Positions 18,439 through 27,418 of a stretch of 64,000 bases of DNA are shown one piece after another; position 1 is the first letter of the stretch; each line of letters starts with the position of its first letter. Under the pieces are notes generated by a model that saw only the letters and a program-made list of their open reading frames with translations, had not been told where the DNA came from and searched no databases. Origin of the DNA: Chersky-267 sp963744115 (GTDB lineage: Bacteria; Chloroflexota; Limnocylindria; Limnocylindrales; CSP1-4); NCBI GenBank assembly GCA_963744115.1, contig CAVUSI010000003.1, forward strand, positions 372,001-436,000, written 5' to 3'. A program made the translations under genes and the position numbers.

Positions 18439-19620
18439 ATGGACCTGACCCTCAGCCCCGCCCAGCTCGAGCTCCAGGCACGGGCGCGGAGGTACGTCAC
18501 CGAGGTCCTCCAGCCGCTCGAGGTCGAGTTCGAGCGGGCCGGCGGCACGCTCGCGCCGGAGATCGGGCGGGGACTCCGGCAGGCCGCGATCGCGGCGAAC
18601 CTCCACGGCGGATCGTTCCCGCCCGAGCTCGGCGGCCAGGGGTGGTCGGCGCTCGACCAGGTGCTGGTCCACGAGCAGCTGGGTCAGGTCACCGGCGGTC
18701 TGTGGTCCTACATCCCGGGTCCGTACAACGCGCTGATCCACTGCGACCCCGACCAGCGGCGGCGCTACTTCGACCCCTCGATGCGTGGCGAGCGGTCAGG
18801 CTCGTACGCCGTCACCGAGGACGGGGCGGGGTCGGATCCCCGGACGCTCGCTTCGACCGCGATCGGCGACGCGTCGACCGGCGAGTACATCCTCAACGGG
18901 GAGAAGTGGTTCGTCACCGGCCCGGACGACACCGACTTCATGATCTTCCACTGCAACGTGATCGACGGCGAGCGCCGACTGCCGACCCTGTTCCTGGTCG
19001 ACTACGACACGCCCGGCGTCACGATGAAGCACGACCCCGACTACATGCACACGTTCGCCGACCGCCATCCGCAGTTCCTCCTCGAGGACGTCCGGGTCCC
19101 GGCGACGGCCGTGCTCGGGGCCGTCGGCGCGGCGGACGAGCTGACCAACGAGTGGTTCGTCGAGGAACGGATCCACATCGGGGCGCGCTGCAGCGGGGCG
19201 ATGGAACGTCTCCTCGGGCTGGCGGTCGAGTGGGCCACCGAGCGGGTCCAGTTCGGCCAGCGGATCTACGACTTCCAGGGCGTGAGCTTCCCGCTCGCCG
19301 ACTCCGCCGCCGACGCCAGCGCGGCACGCCTCCTGACCCGTGAGGCGGCCTGGCTGGTCGACGCCGGCGAGGACGCGAAGGTCGTCCACGCCAAGGCATC
19401 GCTCGCCAAGCTGTTCGCATCCGAGGCGGCGTTCCGCTGCGCCGATCGCGTCGTCCAGGTGTTCGGGGGCCGGGGCTACATGCGCGAATTCGCGGCCGAG
19501 CGGTTCTTCCGCGAGCTGAGGGTCGACCGGATCTGGGAGGGGACCAGCGAGATCCAGCGGCTGGTCATCGCCCGGGCGCTCGAGAAGCGCGGCGTCGGCC
19601 GGGTCGTCGGGCAGGGATGA
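18439..19620 (+). CDS. Acyl-CoA dehydrogenase
   Basis: FAD enzyme introducing an alpha-beta double bond into an acyl-CoA. The 393-residue product has the family order: N-terminal helical domain, SYAVTEDGAGSDP in the FAD/substrate region, and the C-terminal QVFGGRGYMREFAAERFFRE with RIWEGTSEIQRLVIARAL. The stop overlaps the next ATG (ATGA at 19617), so it is translationally coupled to the acyl-CoA synthetase gene. Chain-length preference cannot be read from the sequence. Electron transfer to ETF is expected from the family. Confidence 0.93.
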   Translation: MDLTLSPAQLELQARARRYVTEVLQPLEVEFERAGGTLAPEIGRGLRQAAIAANLHGGSFPPELGGQGWSALDQVLVHEQLGQVTGGLWSYIPGPYNALIHCDPDQRRRYFDPSMRGERSGSYAVTEDGAGSDPRTLASTAIGDASTGEYILNGEKWFVTGPDDTDFMIFHCNVIDGERRLPTLFLVDYDTPGVTMKHDPDYMHTFADRHPQFLLEDVRVPATAVLGAVGAADELTNEWFVEERIHIGARCSGAMERLLGLAVEWATERVQFGQRIYDFQGVSFPLADSAADASAARLLTREAAWLVDAGEDAKVVHAKASLAKLFASEAAFRCADRVVQVFGGRGYMREFAAERFFRELRVDRIWEGTSEIQRLVIARALEKRGVGRVVGQG

Positions 19621-21858
19621 TCGACGCCGCGGACTCGTCATCCGGGGCTCCGGAGGCCCGGCCGGACATCGATCTCGGGCCGCTGTTCGCACCGCGGTCG
19701 ATCGCGGTCGTCGGGGCGTCGCCTCGTTCCGACCTCACGCCGACGATCCTCAGCAACCTGGCGGTGATGGGCAGCGCGACGCGCTGTCACCTGGTCAACC
19801 CGAACTACTCCGAGGCGTGGGGCCGGCCGTGCTACCCGGACCTGGCGTCCCTGCCGGAGGTCCCGGATGCCGTCCTGGCGGCGGTCAATCCGGCCCGCGC
19901 GACCCTGGTCACCCAGCAGGCGGCCGACGTCGGCGCGCGAGCGGTGCTCATCCCCGGTGGCGGAGTCGTCGAGGGCGGCGAGGCGGCAGCCCGGATGCAG
20001 CGGGACGTTCGCGAGATCGCCCTTCGGCATGGGCTCGCGGTCCTCGGTCCGAACTGCATGGGCATGGTCGACTGGACGACGAGCTCGGCGCTGTACATCG
20101 GCGACGTCAATCCCTGGCTGCCGCGCGGCGGCGTCGCCGGGATCGCCCAGAGCGGCAGCGTCACGGATGCCTTCATCCACTCAGGGACGCGGATCGGCTT
20201 CAGCCGGATCGTCGGCAGCGGGGCCGAGGTCGTCCTGGACGTGTGCGACTACCTGGCCCACTCGCTCGACGATCCGGAGACCCACACCGTCATCCTGTTC
20301 GTCGAGGGCTTCAAGCGGCCCGAGCGGTTCCTCGCGCTCGCCGATCGCGCGCTCCAGCTCGGCAAGCCGATCCTCGCGGTCAAGGTCGGTCGGTCCGCCC
20401 AGGCCCAGCAGGCCGCGGTGGCACACAGCGGATCGATCGCCGGCGAGGACCGGGTCACCGATGCGGCGCTCGCCGCGGCCGGCGTGATCCGCTGTGCGGA
20501 CCTGGATGAGCTCCTCGAGTCCGCCGAGCTGCATGCCGGCTGCCGTCGGCTGGGTCGCTCGGTCGGGCGCGGGCGGACGGGCGTGGTGACCGTCTCGACC
20601 GGCGAGGCGTCGCTCATCGCCGATCTGGCCGAGGAGACGGGCCTCGACCTGCCGCGCGGTCCCGGATGCCGCCCGAGCCGCGATCCTGCGCGACCTCCCG
20701 ACGATGGGCTACATCGGCAACCCGATCGATCCGTGGGGTGCCGCGGACGAGGCGATCTGCTACCCCGCCGCGTTCCGTGGGTTCGCGGACTCGGGCGCGT
20801 ACGACGTGCTGGCGATCGTCCACGACTTCCCGTACCGGTCGCTGCCGGGTGAGGTGGGCGTCGCGCAGACGGTCGCGGGCGCCCTCATCGAGGCGACGGC
20901 CGATCGACCCGACCTGCTGCCGGTCTACATCTCCCTGACCAGCGGTGAGCCGACGCCGGAGGTCAAGGCGATGCTCGACGCGGCCGGTGGGATCCCGCTG
21001 CTGCGTGGGGCGCGCGAAGCCGAAGTGGCGATCGCCCGGCGCGCCTGGTGGGAGCGGCGACGGATCGACCGGCTGGCGAGCGGGCCTGCTCGGCCGACGT
21101 GGCCCGCCCTGGCCGATGACCGGACCCGCTACGGGCACGACGACGGCGGCGATGTGGCGACCGACTCCGCTCCGGACACCGACGTGGAGCGGGGATGGCG
21201 GTCCCTGTCCGAGTTCGACAGCCTCGCGCTCCTGCGGGCCGCCGGTGTCCCCGTCGTCGATGCCGAACGAGCCGTCGACGTCGATGCCGCCGCGGCGATC
21301 GCCATCCGACTCGGCGATCGACCGCTGGTCGCCAAGCTCGACGCCGAGGGCCTCGACCACAAGAGCGATGTCGGTGGGGTCCGGGTCGGGCTCGTCGGGA
21401 GCGCTGCGGTCCGGGATGCGGTGGCCGGGCTTCTCGAGGTCGGCCGGGGGCTCGGGTCACCGGTCCGCGGTGTGCTCATCGAGCCGATGGCCGAGCCGGG
21501 GATCGAGTTGATCGTCGGGATGACCCGGGATCCGCTGTTCGGCGCGGCCGTGCTCGTCGGCTTCGGGGGGATCTTCGCCGAGGTCCTCGATGATGCCGCC
21601 ATCCGGCTCGCCCCGGTCTCGCACACCGAGGCCCTGGCGATGCTCGCCTCGCTGCGCGGGTCGTCGCTCCTGGACGGTGCGCGGGGCCGCCCCGCGATCG
21701 ACCGCGACAGCGTGGCGCGCCTGGTCGTCGCGCTCGGACGCCTGGCCTGGGAACGCCCCGCCATCGTCGCGGTCGACCTCAATCCGGTCGTCGCGTCGGC
21801 CTCCGGCTCGCTCGCGGTGGACGCCATGGTCGTCCTGGCCGGCACCGACGGTGACTGA
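19617..21858 (+). CDS. Acyl-CoA synthetase, NDP-forming (acetate-CoA ligase-like; frameshift near 20655)
   Basis: The N-terminal CoA-binding Rossmann domain (SIAVVGASPRSD, GLAVLGPNCMGMVDW) and succinyl-CoA-ligase-like domain (VGRSAQAQQAAVAHSGSIAG, containing the phospho-His region) lie in the first frame. After about 20655 the protein continues one frame over as MGYIGNPIDPWG and a C-terminal ATP-grasp domain (AKLDAEGLDHKSDVGGV). Deleting one base in the CCGCGCGG run rejoins them into about 746 residues, the usual single-chain length. The family interconverts acyl-CoA and acid with ATP or ADP. It is coupled to the flanking dehydrogenase and hydratase genes. The substrate is unknown. Confidence 0.88.
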
Positions 21859-22705
21859 CCGCGTGGTCCTCCGGACGGTCCGGACGTCGTGGGGCGTCCG
21901 CCTGGTGCTCGACCGCCCGGACAAGCTGAACGCACTCAGCCACGAGCTGGTCGAGGCCCTCGACCGGGCGATCGCCGCCGCCGCCGCCGACCACACGGTC
22001 CGGGTCGTTGTGATCGAAGGGGCCGGCCGGGCATTCAGCGCCGGCTACGACATGAACGAGGAGGTCGACGAGCGGATCGAAGGCCCGCTCCAGTGGCACG
22101 ACCTTCTGGCGCGGGACGTCGAGGTCACGATGCGGCTCTGGGCCTGCCCGAAGCCGGTGATCGCCCAGGTCCACGGCTATTGCCTGGCCGGCGGCCTGGA
22201 GCTGGCGATGGCCTGCGATCTCATCGTCGCGGCCGAGGGGACCATGCTCGGCGAGCCGGAGATCCGCTACGGCTCCGCTCCGGTCACCCTGCTGATGCCG
22301 TCGCTGATCGGCCAGAAGAAGACCCGCGAGCTCCTCCTGACCGGCGACCTGATCGACGCGACCGAGGCGGAGCGCATCGGGCTGGTCAACCGGGTGGTCC
22401 AGATGGACCAGCTGGCCACGACCGTCGACGTGCTGGCCGACCGGATCGCTCGCACCCCGCCGGAGGTCCTGCGGTTGACCAAGCTCATGCTCAACCGGGC
22501 GCAGCGTTCGGCGGGTCTCGACGAGGCCGTGGCGCTCGGTCTCGACCTCGGGGCGATCATCAACGCCGCCGACACCCCCGAGCAGCGGGAGTGGGATGCC
22601 ATCGTCCGCCGGGACGGGTTGAAGGCGGCCCTCGCCTGGCGCGACCGACGCTACGAGGCGACCCGGCCCGACCCGTCCGGCGCCGCCGATCCGCCGACCG
22701 GCTGA
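21851..22705 (+). CDS. Enoyl-CoA hydratase/isomerase family protein
   Basis: Crotonase-fold protein of 284 residues. It shows the oxyanion-hole segments (GAGRAFSAGYDMNEE and HGYCLAGGLELAMACD) and the Glu-containing region GEPEIRYGSAPVTLLMPSLIG. Start GTG 21851 overlaps the synthetase stop by eight bases. It forms the hydration step beside the acyl-CoA dehydrogenase, though crotonases are functionally diverse. The last 25 residues are a Pro/Asp-rich tail. Confidence 0.9.
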   Translation: MTDRVVLRTVRTSWGVRLVLDRPDKLNALSHELVEALDRAIAAAAADHTVRVVVIEGAGRAFSAGYDMNEEVDERIEGPLQWHDLLARDVEVTMRLWACPKPVIAQVHGYCLAGGLELAMACDLIVAAEGTMLGEPEIRYGSAPVTLLMPSLIGQKKTRELLLTGDLIDATEAERIGLVNRVVQMDQLATTVDVLADRIARTPPEVLRLTKLMLNRAQRSAGLDEAVALGLDLGAIINAADTPEQREWDAIVRRDGLKAALAWRDRRYEATRPDPSGAADPPTG

Positions 22706-22940
22706 GCCGATCCGGTGCCGGCGGGCACCGCCGTGCAGGGCATCCGAGCGTGGGTCGGGACGAAGGTACCGGTCCCGGTAGCCCACCCGTCGTCTGGTGG
22801 ACTAGTGCGCTTGTGGGGTGAGATGGACCCGACCGGCGACGGGACCAACGCGATCCCCTCCGTTCCGCTTCAGCTCGGTCGACATCGCTCCGTGGAGCTC
22901 GGCACCCGCCGGGCGGACCAGTGCTGAGGTTGCGCGCGTC

Positions 22941-23525
22941 ATGCAGATCCAGACCCAGGCCGTCACTCCCGACCTGCTTCCGCGGCGCCGCCGGCGCCGA
23001 CGTCTCGCGGTCCTCCTTGGTCTCGCCGTGGTGACGACCGGAGCCGGCGTCTTCTCGCTCGCCGTCTTCACGTCGAGCCAGACATCGACCGGCGCGTTCA
23101 CGACCGGGACGATCGTCCTCGGGGTGAACCCCGCGACGATGTTCACCGCGGCCGGCATCCTGCCGGGCGACTCGGGAAGCCAGACCGTCACGGTGAGCAA
23201 CACCGGGACCGGTGCGCTTCGTTATGCGATGACCAGCGTGAGCACCAACGCCGACACGAAGAACCTGCGCGGCCAGCTCCAGCTCAGCGTCAAGACCGGC
23301 GCGTGCGCCGGGACGACCTCGGTCTACGGCGGGACGCTCAATGGCGCCGCCATCGGCGATCCGACCCAGGGCGCACAGGCCGGCGACCGGACGTTGGCAT
23401 CGGGCGCCAACGAGCAGCTCTGCTTCGCCTGGTCGCTGCCGCTGGCGACCGGCGACGCCTTCCAGGGCGCCACGACCACCACGACGTTCACCTTCGCCGC
23501 CGAACAGACCCAGAACAACCCGTAG
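22941..23525 (+). CDS. TasA/camelysin-like exported matrix protein
   Basis: The 194-residue protein has an Arg cluster (RRRRRRRL), a hydrophobic export segment (about 21-45) and then TSSQTSTGAFTTGTIVLGV. This resembles the start of mature TasA/CalY (M73-like) proteins processed by SipW-type peptidases. The rest is beta-rich, with VSNTGTGALRYAM and two Cys pairs possible. The SipW-like peptidase gene follows 49 bases downstream, supporting a secreted fibre or surface-layer component. Family assignment rests on the N-terminal pattern, context and beta-sandwich-like composition. Confidence 0.7.
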   Translation: MQIQTQAVTPDLLPRRRRRRRLAVLLGLAVVTTGAGVFSLAVFTSSQTSTGAFTTGTIVLGVNPATMFTAAGILPGDSGSQTVTVSNTGTGALRYAMTSVSTNADTKNLRGQLQLSVKTGACAGTTSVYGGTLNGAAIGDPTQGAQAGDRTLASGANEQLCFAWSLPLATGDAFQGATTTTTFTFAAEQTQNNP

Positions 23526-23574
23526 GCGGGAGGCAGCCGGGCACCGCCCGGCCGCCTCACTCGAGGGGACGATC

Positions 23575-24216
23575 GTGAACATCGGTCCGGGTCCGATCAG
23601 GCTGGTCCGCCGGGGGATCGACGCGGCCGTCGTGGTCCTCGTCGGGCTCGTGCTGCTCGGGGTGTTCCTCGGACGCGGCCTCCCGCTCGTCGGACGTCCG
23701 ACGCTGATCGTGGGCGGCCCGTCGATGGAGCCGTCGCTCCCGATGGGATCCGCCGCGGTGATCGAGCCGGTCCCGGCCGCCGGGCCCGTCGTCGGCGACA
23801 TCGTCGAGGTCCGGGTCGGCCCGACCTCGGCCCTCTTCACCCACCGCGTGACCCGGACGCTGGAGCTGGACGGCGTGCCGTACATCGAGACGAAAGGGGA
23901 TGCCAATCTCGCTCCGGACCCGGCGACCGTCCCGATCTCGTCGGTCGTCGGGAGGGTCGCCTGGTCGATCCCCTACGCCGGATACCTGCTGGCGCTGCTG
24001 TCGATCCCGGCCGGGGTGATCTTCGTCATCGGCCTCGGTCTCAGCCTGATCGTTCTGGCGGACCTGCTCGAGACCCTCGAGCGGCGTGAACCTCGCCCCG
24101 TCCGGCTCTCGGCCCGTTCGGCCGGGAGCGGCCACGACCCGCTCCGACTCGAGGGTCGGATCGCCCGGCACCGCGCCGCCCGCGTCAGTCGAGCGCGCGG
24201 CCGCGGGTCGCTCTGA
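23575..24216 (+). CDS. SipW-type (ER-type) signal peptidase I
   Basis: Membrane peptidase of 213 residues. A transmembrane helix (about 15-37) precedes the catalytic Ser in GGPSMEPSL (Ser50). The second catalytic position is His90 in LFTHRVTR in place of the Lys of ordinary bacterial LepB, which defines the ER/SipW type with a Ser-His arrangement. A GDANLAPDP-like box and a second transmembrane helix (about 135-160) follow. SipW enzymes process TasA-like proteins in Bacillus; here putative substrates lie on both sides. Start GTG 23575. Confidence 0.88.
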   Translation: MNIGPGPIRLVRRGIDAAVVVLVGLVLLGVFLGRGLPLVGRPTLIVGGPSMEPSLPMGSAAVIEPVPAAGPVVGDIVEVRVGPTSALFTHRVTRTLELDGVPYIETKGDANLAPDPATVPISSVVGRVAWSIPYAGYLLALLSIPAGVIFVIGLGLSLIVLADLLETLERREPRPVRLSARSAGSGHDPLRLEGRIARHRAARVSRARGRGSL

Positions 24217-24226
24217 TCCCGCTCCG

Positions 24227-25462
24227 ATGACCGCCCGAGCAGCTGAGGTGCGGCGGCCCTGGGTGGCGATCGCTCTGGTCACGGCCGTGGCCGTGCTCTC
24301 GATCGGGTCGACGCCTTTGTCGCTCGCCGCATCCACGAGCGGCGCGACTGCCAGCGGCGCCTTCACCACGGACACGCTGTCGCCACCGACCGGGCTCGGC
24401 GCGACCGGTGCGGTCGCCTCGATCGGTCTGTCGTGGACCGCGACCGCGAAGGCATGGGCGACCGGCTACCACGTCTACCGGGCGACGTCCTCGGGCGGAC
24501 CGTACAGCCAGATCGCGACAGTCACGCCCCGGACGGCCGTCAGCTACACCGACACGCCCGCCGACGGGACCTACTGGTACAAGGTGCGCGCCTACTACCA
24601 GGGCTGGGAGAGCGTCGACGCGGGACCCGTCTCGGGGTCGCGGGACTCGACCGCCCCGACGATCGGGACGAGCGTGATCTCGAAGGCGACCCAGTACCTG
24701 CCTGGCTCGATCAAGCCGAGCGCGAGCTTCTATGTCTACGCCAACGTGACGGACGCGGGCACGGGAGCCAGTGGCGTGGCGACGGTCACCGCCGACGTGA
24801 GTTCCATCAAGGCGGGGAGCACGGCGGTCACTCTGACCGCGGGCGGGTACACCGTCGGCGGCGTCGGCTACGGCTGGCGGAGCGCCGCGCTGACCGCGGA
24901 TGCCAAGCCCGCCGGGACGTACGGCTACTCGATCCGGGCGACCGACGCGAACGGCAACGTCGCCACGAAGAGCACGTTCAACGTCGTGGTCGACACGACC
25001 GTCCCGTCCGCCTCTGATATCCAGACCACGAACGGCGGGACGGCGGGTCGACCCGATGCCGGCGACACCGTCGTCTACACCCTCTCCGAGCAGATCGATC
25101 CCGAAACGGTCCTGGCCGGCTGGACCGGTGGGTCCACGCCCGTGACCGTCCGGATCGCGAACAGTGCCTCGAACGATCCGGTGACCGTGTGGAACGCCGG
25201 GAACACCGCCCAGCTCCCGCTCGGCAGCGTCGCGACCGGCGGCAACTACGTCACCGCTGCCACCGTCTTCACCGGGACGATGGTCCAGAGCGGGACGACC
25301 GTCACCGTGAGCCTTGTCGCCCAGACGAGCGGCAAGGTTCGCACCAACGCCAAGGCCGGGGCCATGATCTGGACGCCGGTCGCGACGGCGACCGACGCCG
25401 CGGGTAACGCCTGCTCGACGACCGCGCGGACCGAGACCGGGGCGAGCGACATCGACTTCTGA
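24227..25462 (+). CDS. Exported fibronectin type III-like protein, probable SipW substrate
   Basis: The 411-residue product starts with an export helix (VAIALVTAVAVLSIGSTPLS) and then TSGATASGAFTTDTLSPP, repeating the SGAFTT motif of the TasA-like protein. A fibronectin type III domain (about 50-140; LSWTATAKAWATGYHVYRA, ADGTYWYKVRAYYQGWES) is followed by two further beta domains of Ig-like character. It lies ten bases after the peptidase gene, so the three genes form an operon. A cell-surface or matrix adhesin role is inferred. Confidence 0.7.
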   Translation: MTARAAEVRRPWVAIALVTAVAVLSIGSTPLSLAASTSGATASGAFTTDTLSPPTGLGATGAVASIGLSWTATAKAWATGYHVYRATSSGGPYSQIATVTPRTAVSYTDTPADGTYWYKVRAYYQGWESVDAGPVSGSRDSTAPTIGTSVISKATQYLPGSIKPSASFYVYANVTDAGTGASGVATVTADVSSIKAGSTAVTLTAGGYTVGGVGYGWRSAALTADAKPAGTYGYSIRATDANGNVATKSTFNVVVDTTVPSASDIQTTNGGTAGRPDAGDTVVYTLSEQIDPETVLAGWTGGSTPVTVRIANSASNDPVTVWNAGNTAQLPLGSVATGGNYVTAATVFTGTMVQSGTTVTVSLVAQTSGKVRTNAKAGAMIWTPVATATDAAGNACSTTARTETGASDIDF

Positions 25463-25490
25463 GCGGGCCGCCGGCGGCGAGTGGCTGCCG

Positions 25491-25496
25491 TACACT
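25491..25496 (+). promoter_or_regulatory. -10 box for a probably leaderless transcript
   Basis: TACACT ends eight bases before the ATG at 25505, so a start about seven bases downstream would coincide with the initiation codon. No Shine-Dalgarno sequence is present. The same hexamer occupies the same place before 55001. Confidence 0.4.
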
Positions 25497-25504
25497 CGCC
25501 GCCG

Positions 25505-27220
25505 ATGCCTGCTTCGAACCGGCCGATCCGGACCGCCGCCGATCTCCTCGTCGAGTGCCTCGAGGCCGAGGGGTGCGCCTACGTCTTCTCCGTCCCGGGC
25601 GAGGAGACGATGGACGTCCTGGACTCCCTCAGCCGGTCCGACCGGATCCGCCACGTCACGACCCGTCACGAGCAGGGCGCCGCGTTCATGGCCGACGTCC
25701 ACGGCCGGCTCACGGGAGTCTCGGCCGTGGCGATGTCGACGCTCGGGCCCGGGGCGACGAACCTCATCACCGGGGTCGCTGACGCCTTCCTCGATCGCGC
25801 GCCGATGGTCGCGATCACCGGCCAGACCGGGTCGGACAAGCTCCACAAGGAGGCGCACCAGCTGGTCGACATCGTCAGGATGCTCGACCCGGTCACGAAG
25901 TGGAACACTCGGGTCGAGCGGATCGACGCGATCCCCGAGATCGTCCGCAAGGCGTTCCGGGTGGCCGAGCTCGAGAAGCCGGGACCGACCCACATCGAGC
26001 TGCCCGAGAATCTTGCTGCGATGCCGCCCGAGTCGGGCGACGCCGTCCGGCCGCTCGAACCCACGAAGGCATACTTCCCGGAGCCGACCGACGAGGCGAT
26101 CGCCCACGCGGCCCGGCTCATCTCGACCTCCAGCCGGCCGATCATCCTGGCCGGCAACGGGGTCCTCCGCCAGCACGCCTCCGACGAGCTCAGGGCGATG
26201 GCCCGCGGTCTGCACGTCCCGGTGGCGGTCACGTTCATGGGCAAGGGCGCGGTCGACGACCGGTCGCACCTGTCGCTGATGGCCGTCGGGCTGCAGGCCC
26301 GCGACCACGTGCTGACCGGGTTCGACCGGGCGGACCTGGTGGTGTCGGTCGGGTATGACCTCGTCGAGTACGCCCCGAGCCACTGGAACCCCGACGGGTC
26401 CAAGCCGATCGTCCACATCGACACCCAGCCCGCCGAGGTCGACGCCCAGTACCGCCCGTCGATCGAGCTCATCGGCGAGATCGGCGGGACGCTCCGGCGC
26501 CTGCTCGAGGCGCTCTTGCCGCTGGGGATCGGCGGTCGTGACGCGACCGAGCGCCACGAATCGAAGGAGACCCTGGTCAACGCCGACCTCCGCTTCGCGC
26601 TGCTCCGCGACCTCGAGGCGTACGAGGCGGACGACGGGTTCCCGGTCAAGCCGCAGAAGGCGATCGCCGACCTGCGCCGGGCGCTCGGACCGGACGACAT
26701 CGTCGTGTCGGACGTCGGCGCCCACAAGATCTGGGTCGCCCGGCTCTACCAGGCCTACCAGCCGAACACGGTGATCATCTCCAACGGCTTCGCCGCGATG
26801 GGGATCTCGCTGCCGGGGGCGATCGCCGCGAAGCTGGTCCATCCCGAGCGCCGGGTGGTCGCGCTGTGCGGGGACGGCGGCTTCCTGATGAACAGCCAGG
26901 AGCTCGAGACGGCGCGGCGGATCGGCGCGAACGTGACCGTGGTCATCTGGCGGGACGACGGCTACGGGCTGATCGACTGGAAGCAGCGCAACGAGTTCGG
27001 TCGGCCGTTCGGCGTCGAGTTCGGCAACCCCGACTTCGTCGCCTACGCCGAGAGCTTTGGGATCGCGGGCTTCCGGGTCGGCTCGTCCGCCGACCTCTAC
27101 CCGACGCTGATGCGGGCACTCGACGTCCCAGGGCCGGCGCTGGTCGAGGTGCCGATCGACTATCGGGAGAACCTGCGGCTGACCGAGCGGCTCGGCGCGC
27201 TGGCCGGCGGGGCCTCGTGA
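25505..27220 (+). CDS. Acetolactate synthase large subunit, AlsS-like (catabolic type)
   Basis: TPP enzyme of 571 residues, the length of Bacillus AlsS, clearly distinct from the ilvB product. Motifs: HEQGAAFMADVHGRLTG with the catalytic Glu near residue 60, GPGATNLITG, and the TPP/Mg site GDGGFLMNSQELETA followed by RDDGYGLIDWKQ. It has no long N-terminal extension and no regulatory-subunit gene, as in the catabolic single-subunit form that makes acetolactate toward acetoin. No acetolactate decarboxylase gene follows. A related pyruvate-using TPP enzyme is an alternative. ATG 25505 is preceded only by a -10-like box. Confidence 0.85.
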   Translation: MPASNRPIRTAADLLVECLEAEGCAYVFSVPGEETMDVLDSLSRSDRIRHVTTRHEQGAAFMADVHGRLTGVSAVAMSTLGPGATNLITGVADAFLDRAPMVAITGQTGSDKLHKEAHQLVDIVRMLDPVTKWNTRVERIDAIPEIVRKAFRVAELEKPGPTHIELPENLAAMPPESGDAVRPLEPTKAYFPEPTDEAIAHAARLISTSSRPIILAGNGVLRQHASDELRAMARGLHVPVAVTFMGKGAVDDRSHLSLMAVGLQARDHVLTGFDRADLVVSVGYDLVEYAPSHWNPDGSKPIVHIDTQPAEVDAQYRPSIELIGEIGGTLRRLLEALLPLGIGGRDATERHESKETLVNADLRFALLRDLEAYEADDGFPVKPQKAIADLRRALGPDDIVVSDVGAHKIWVARLYQAYQPNTVIISNGFAAMGISLPGAIAAKLVHPERRVVALCGDGGFLMNSQELETARRIGANVTVVIWRDDGYGLIDWKQRNEFGRPFGVEFGNPDFVAYAESFGIAGFRVGSSADLYPTLMRALDVPGPALVEVPIDYRENLRLTERLGALAGGAS

Positions 27221-27418
27221 GCGGTCGGCGGGCCTGGTAGGCCGGGCCGGCGCGGACGCCCGGGGACCCATCCGACCCCTCGTCCACGTTCGCGTTGCGA
27301 GGGGACACCGAAAACCCCGGGTGACCGGGACCATCTTCGGCGAACCTCAGGTACCATCCGCCCATCGTCTCGACGCGCGGGGGCGCGTCCCTTCCAACCA
27401 CTGCAGGGGGAACCCTTG

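Noticed and set aside
20641..20720. Two separate genes for the acyl-CoA synthetase halves
   Set aside because: The two halves abut without a start signal and together give the normal single-chain family length after removal of one base.
24185..27334. 1,049-residue minus-strand frame spanning the fibronectin and AlsS-like genes
   Set aside because: Longest shadow in the window; composition is repetitive Arg/Asp/Gly/Val and it crosses two real genes.
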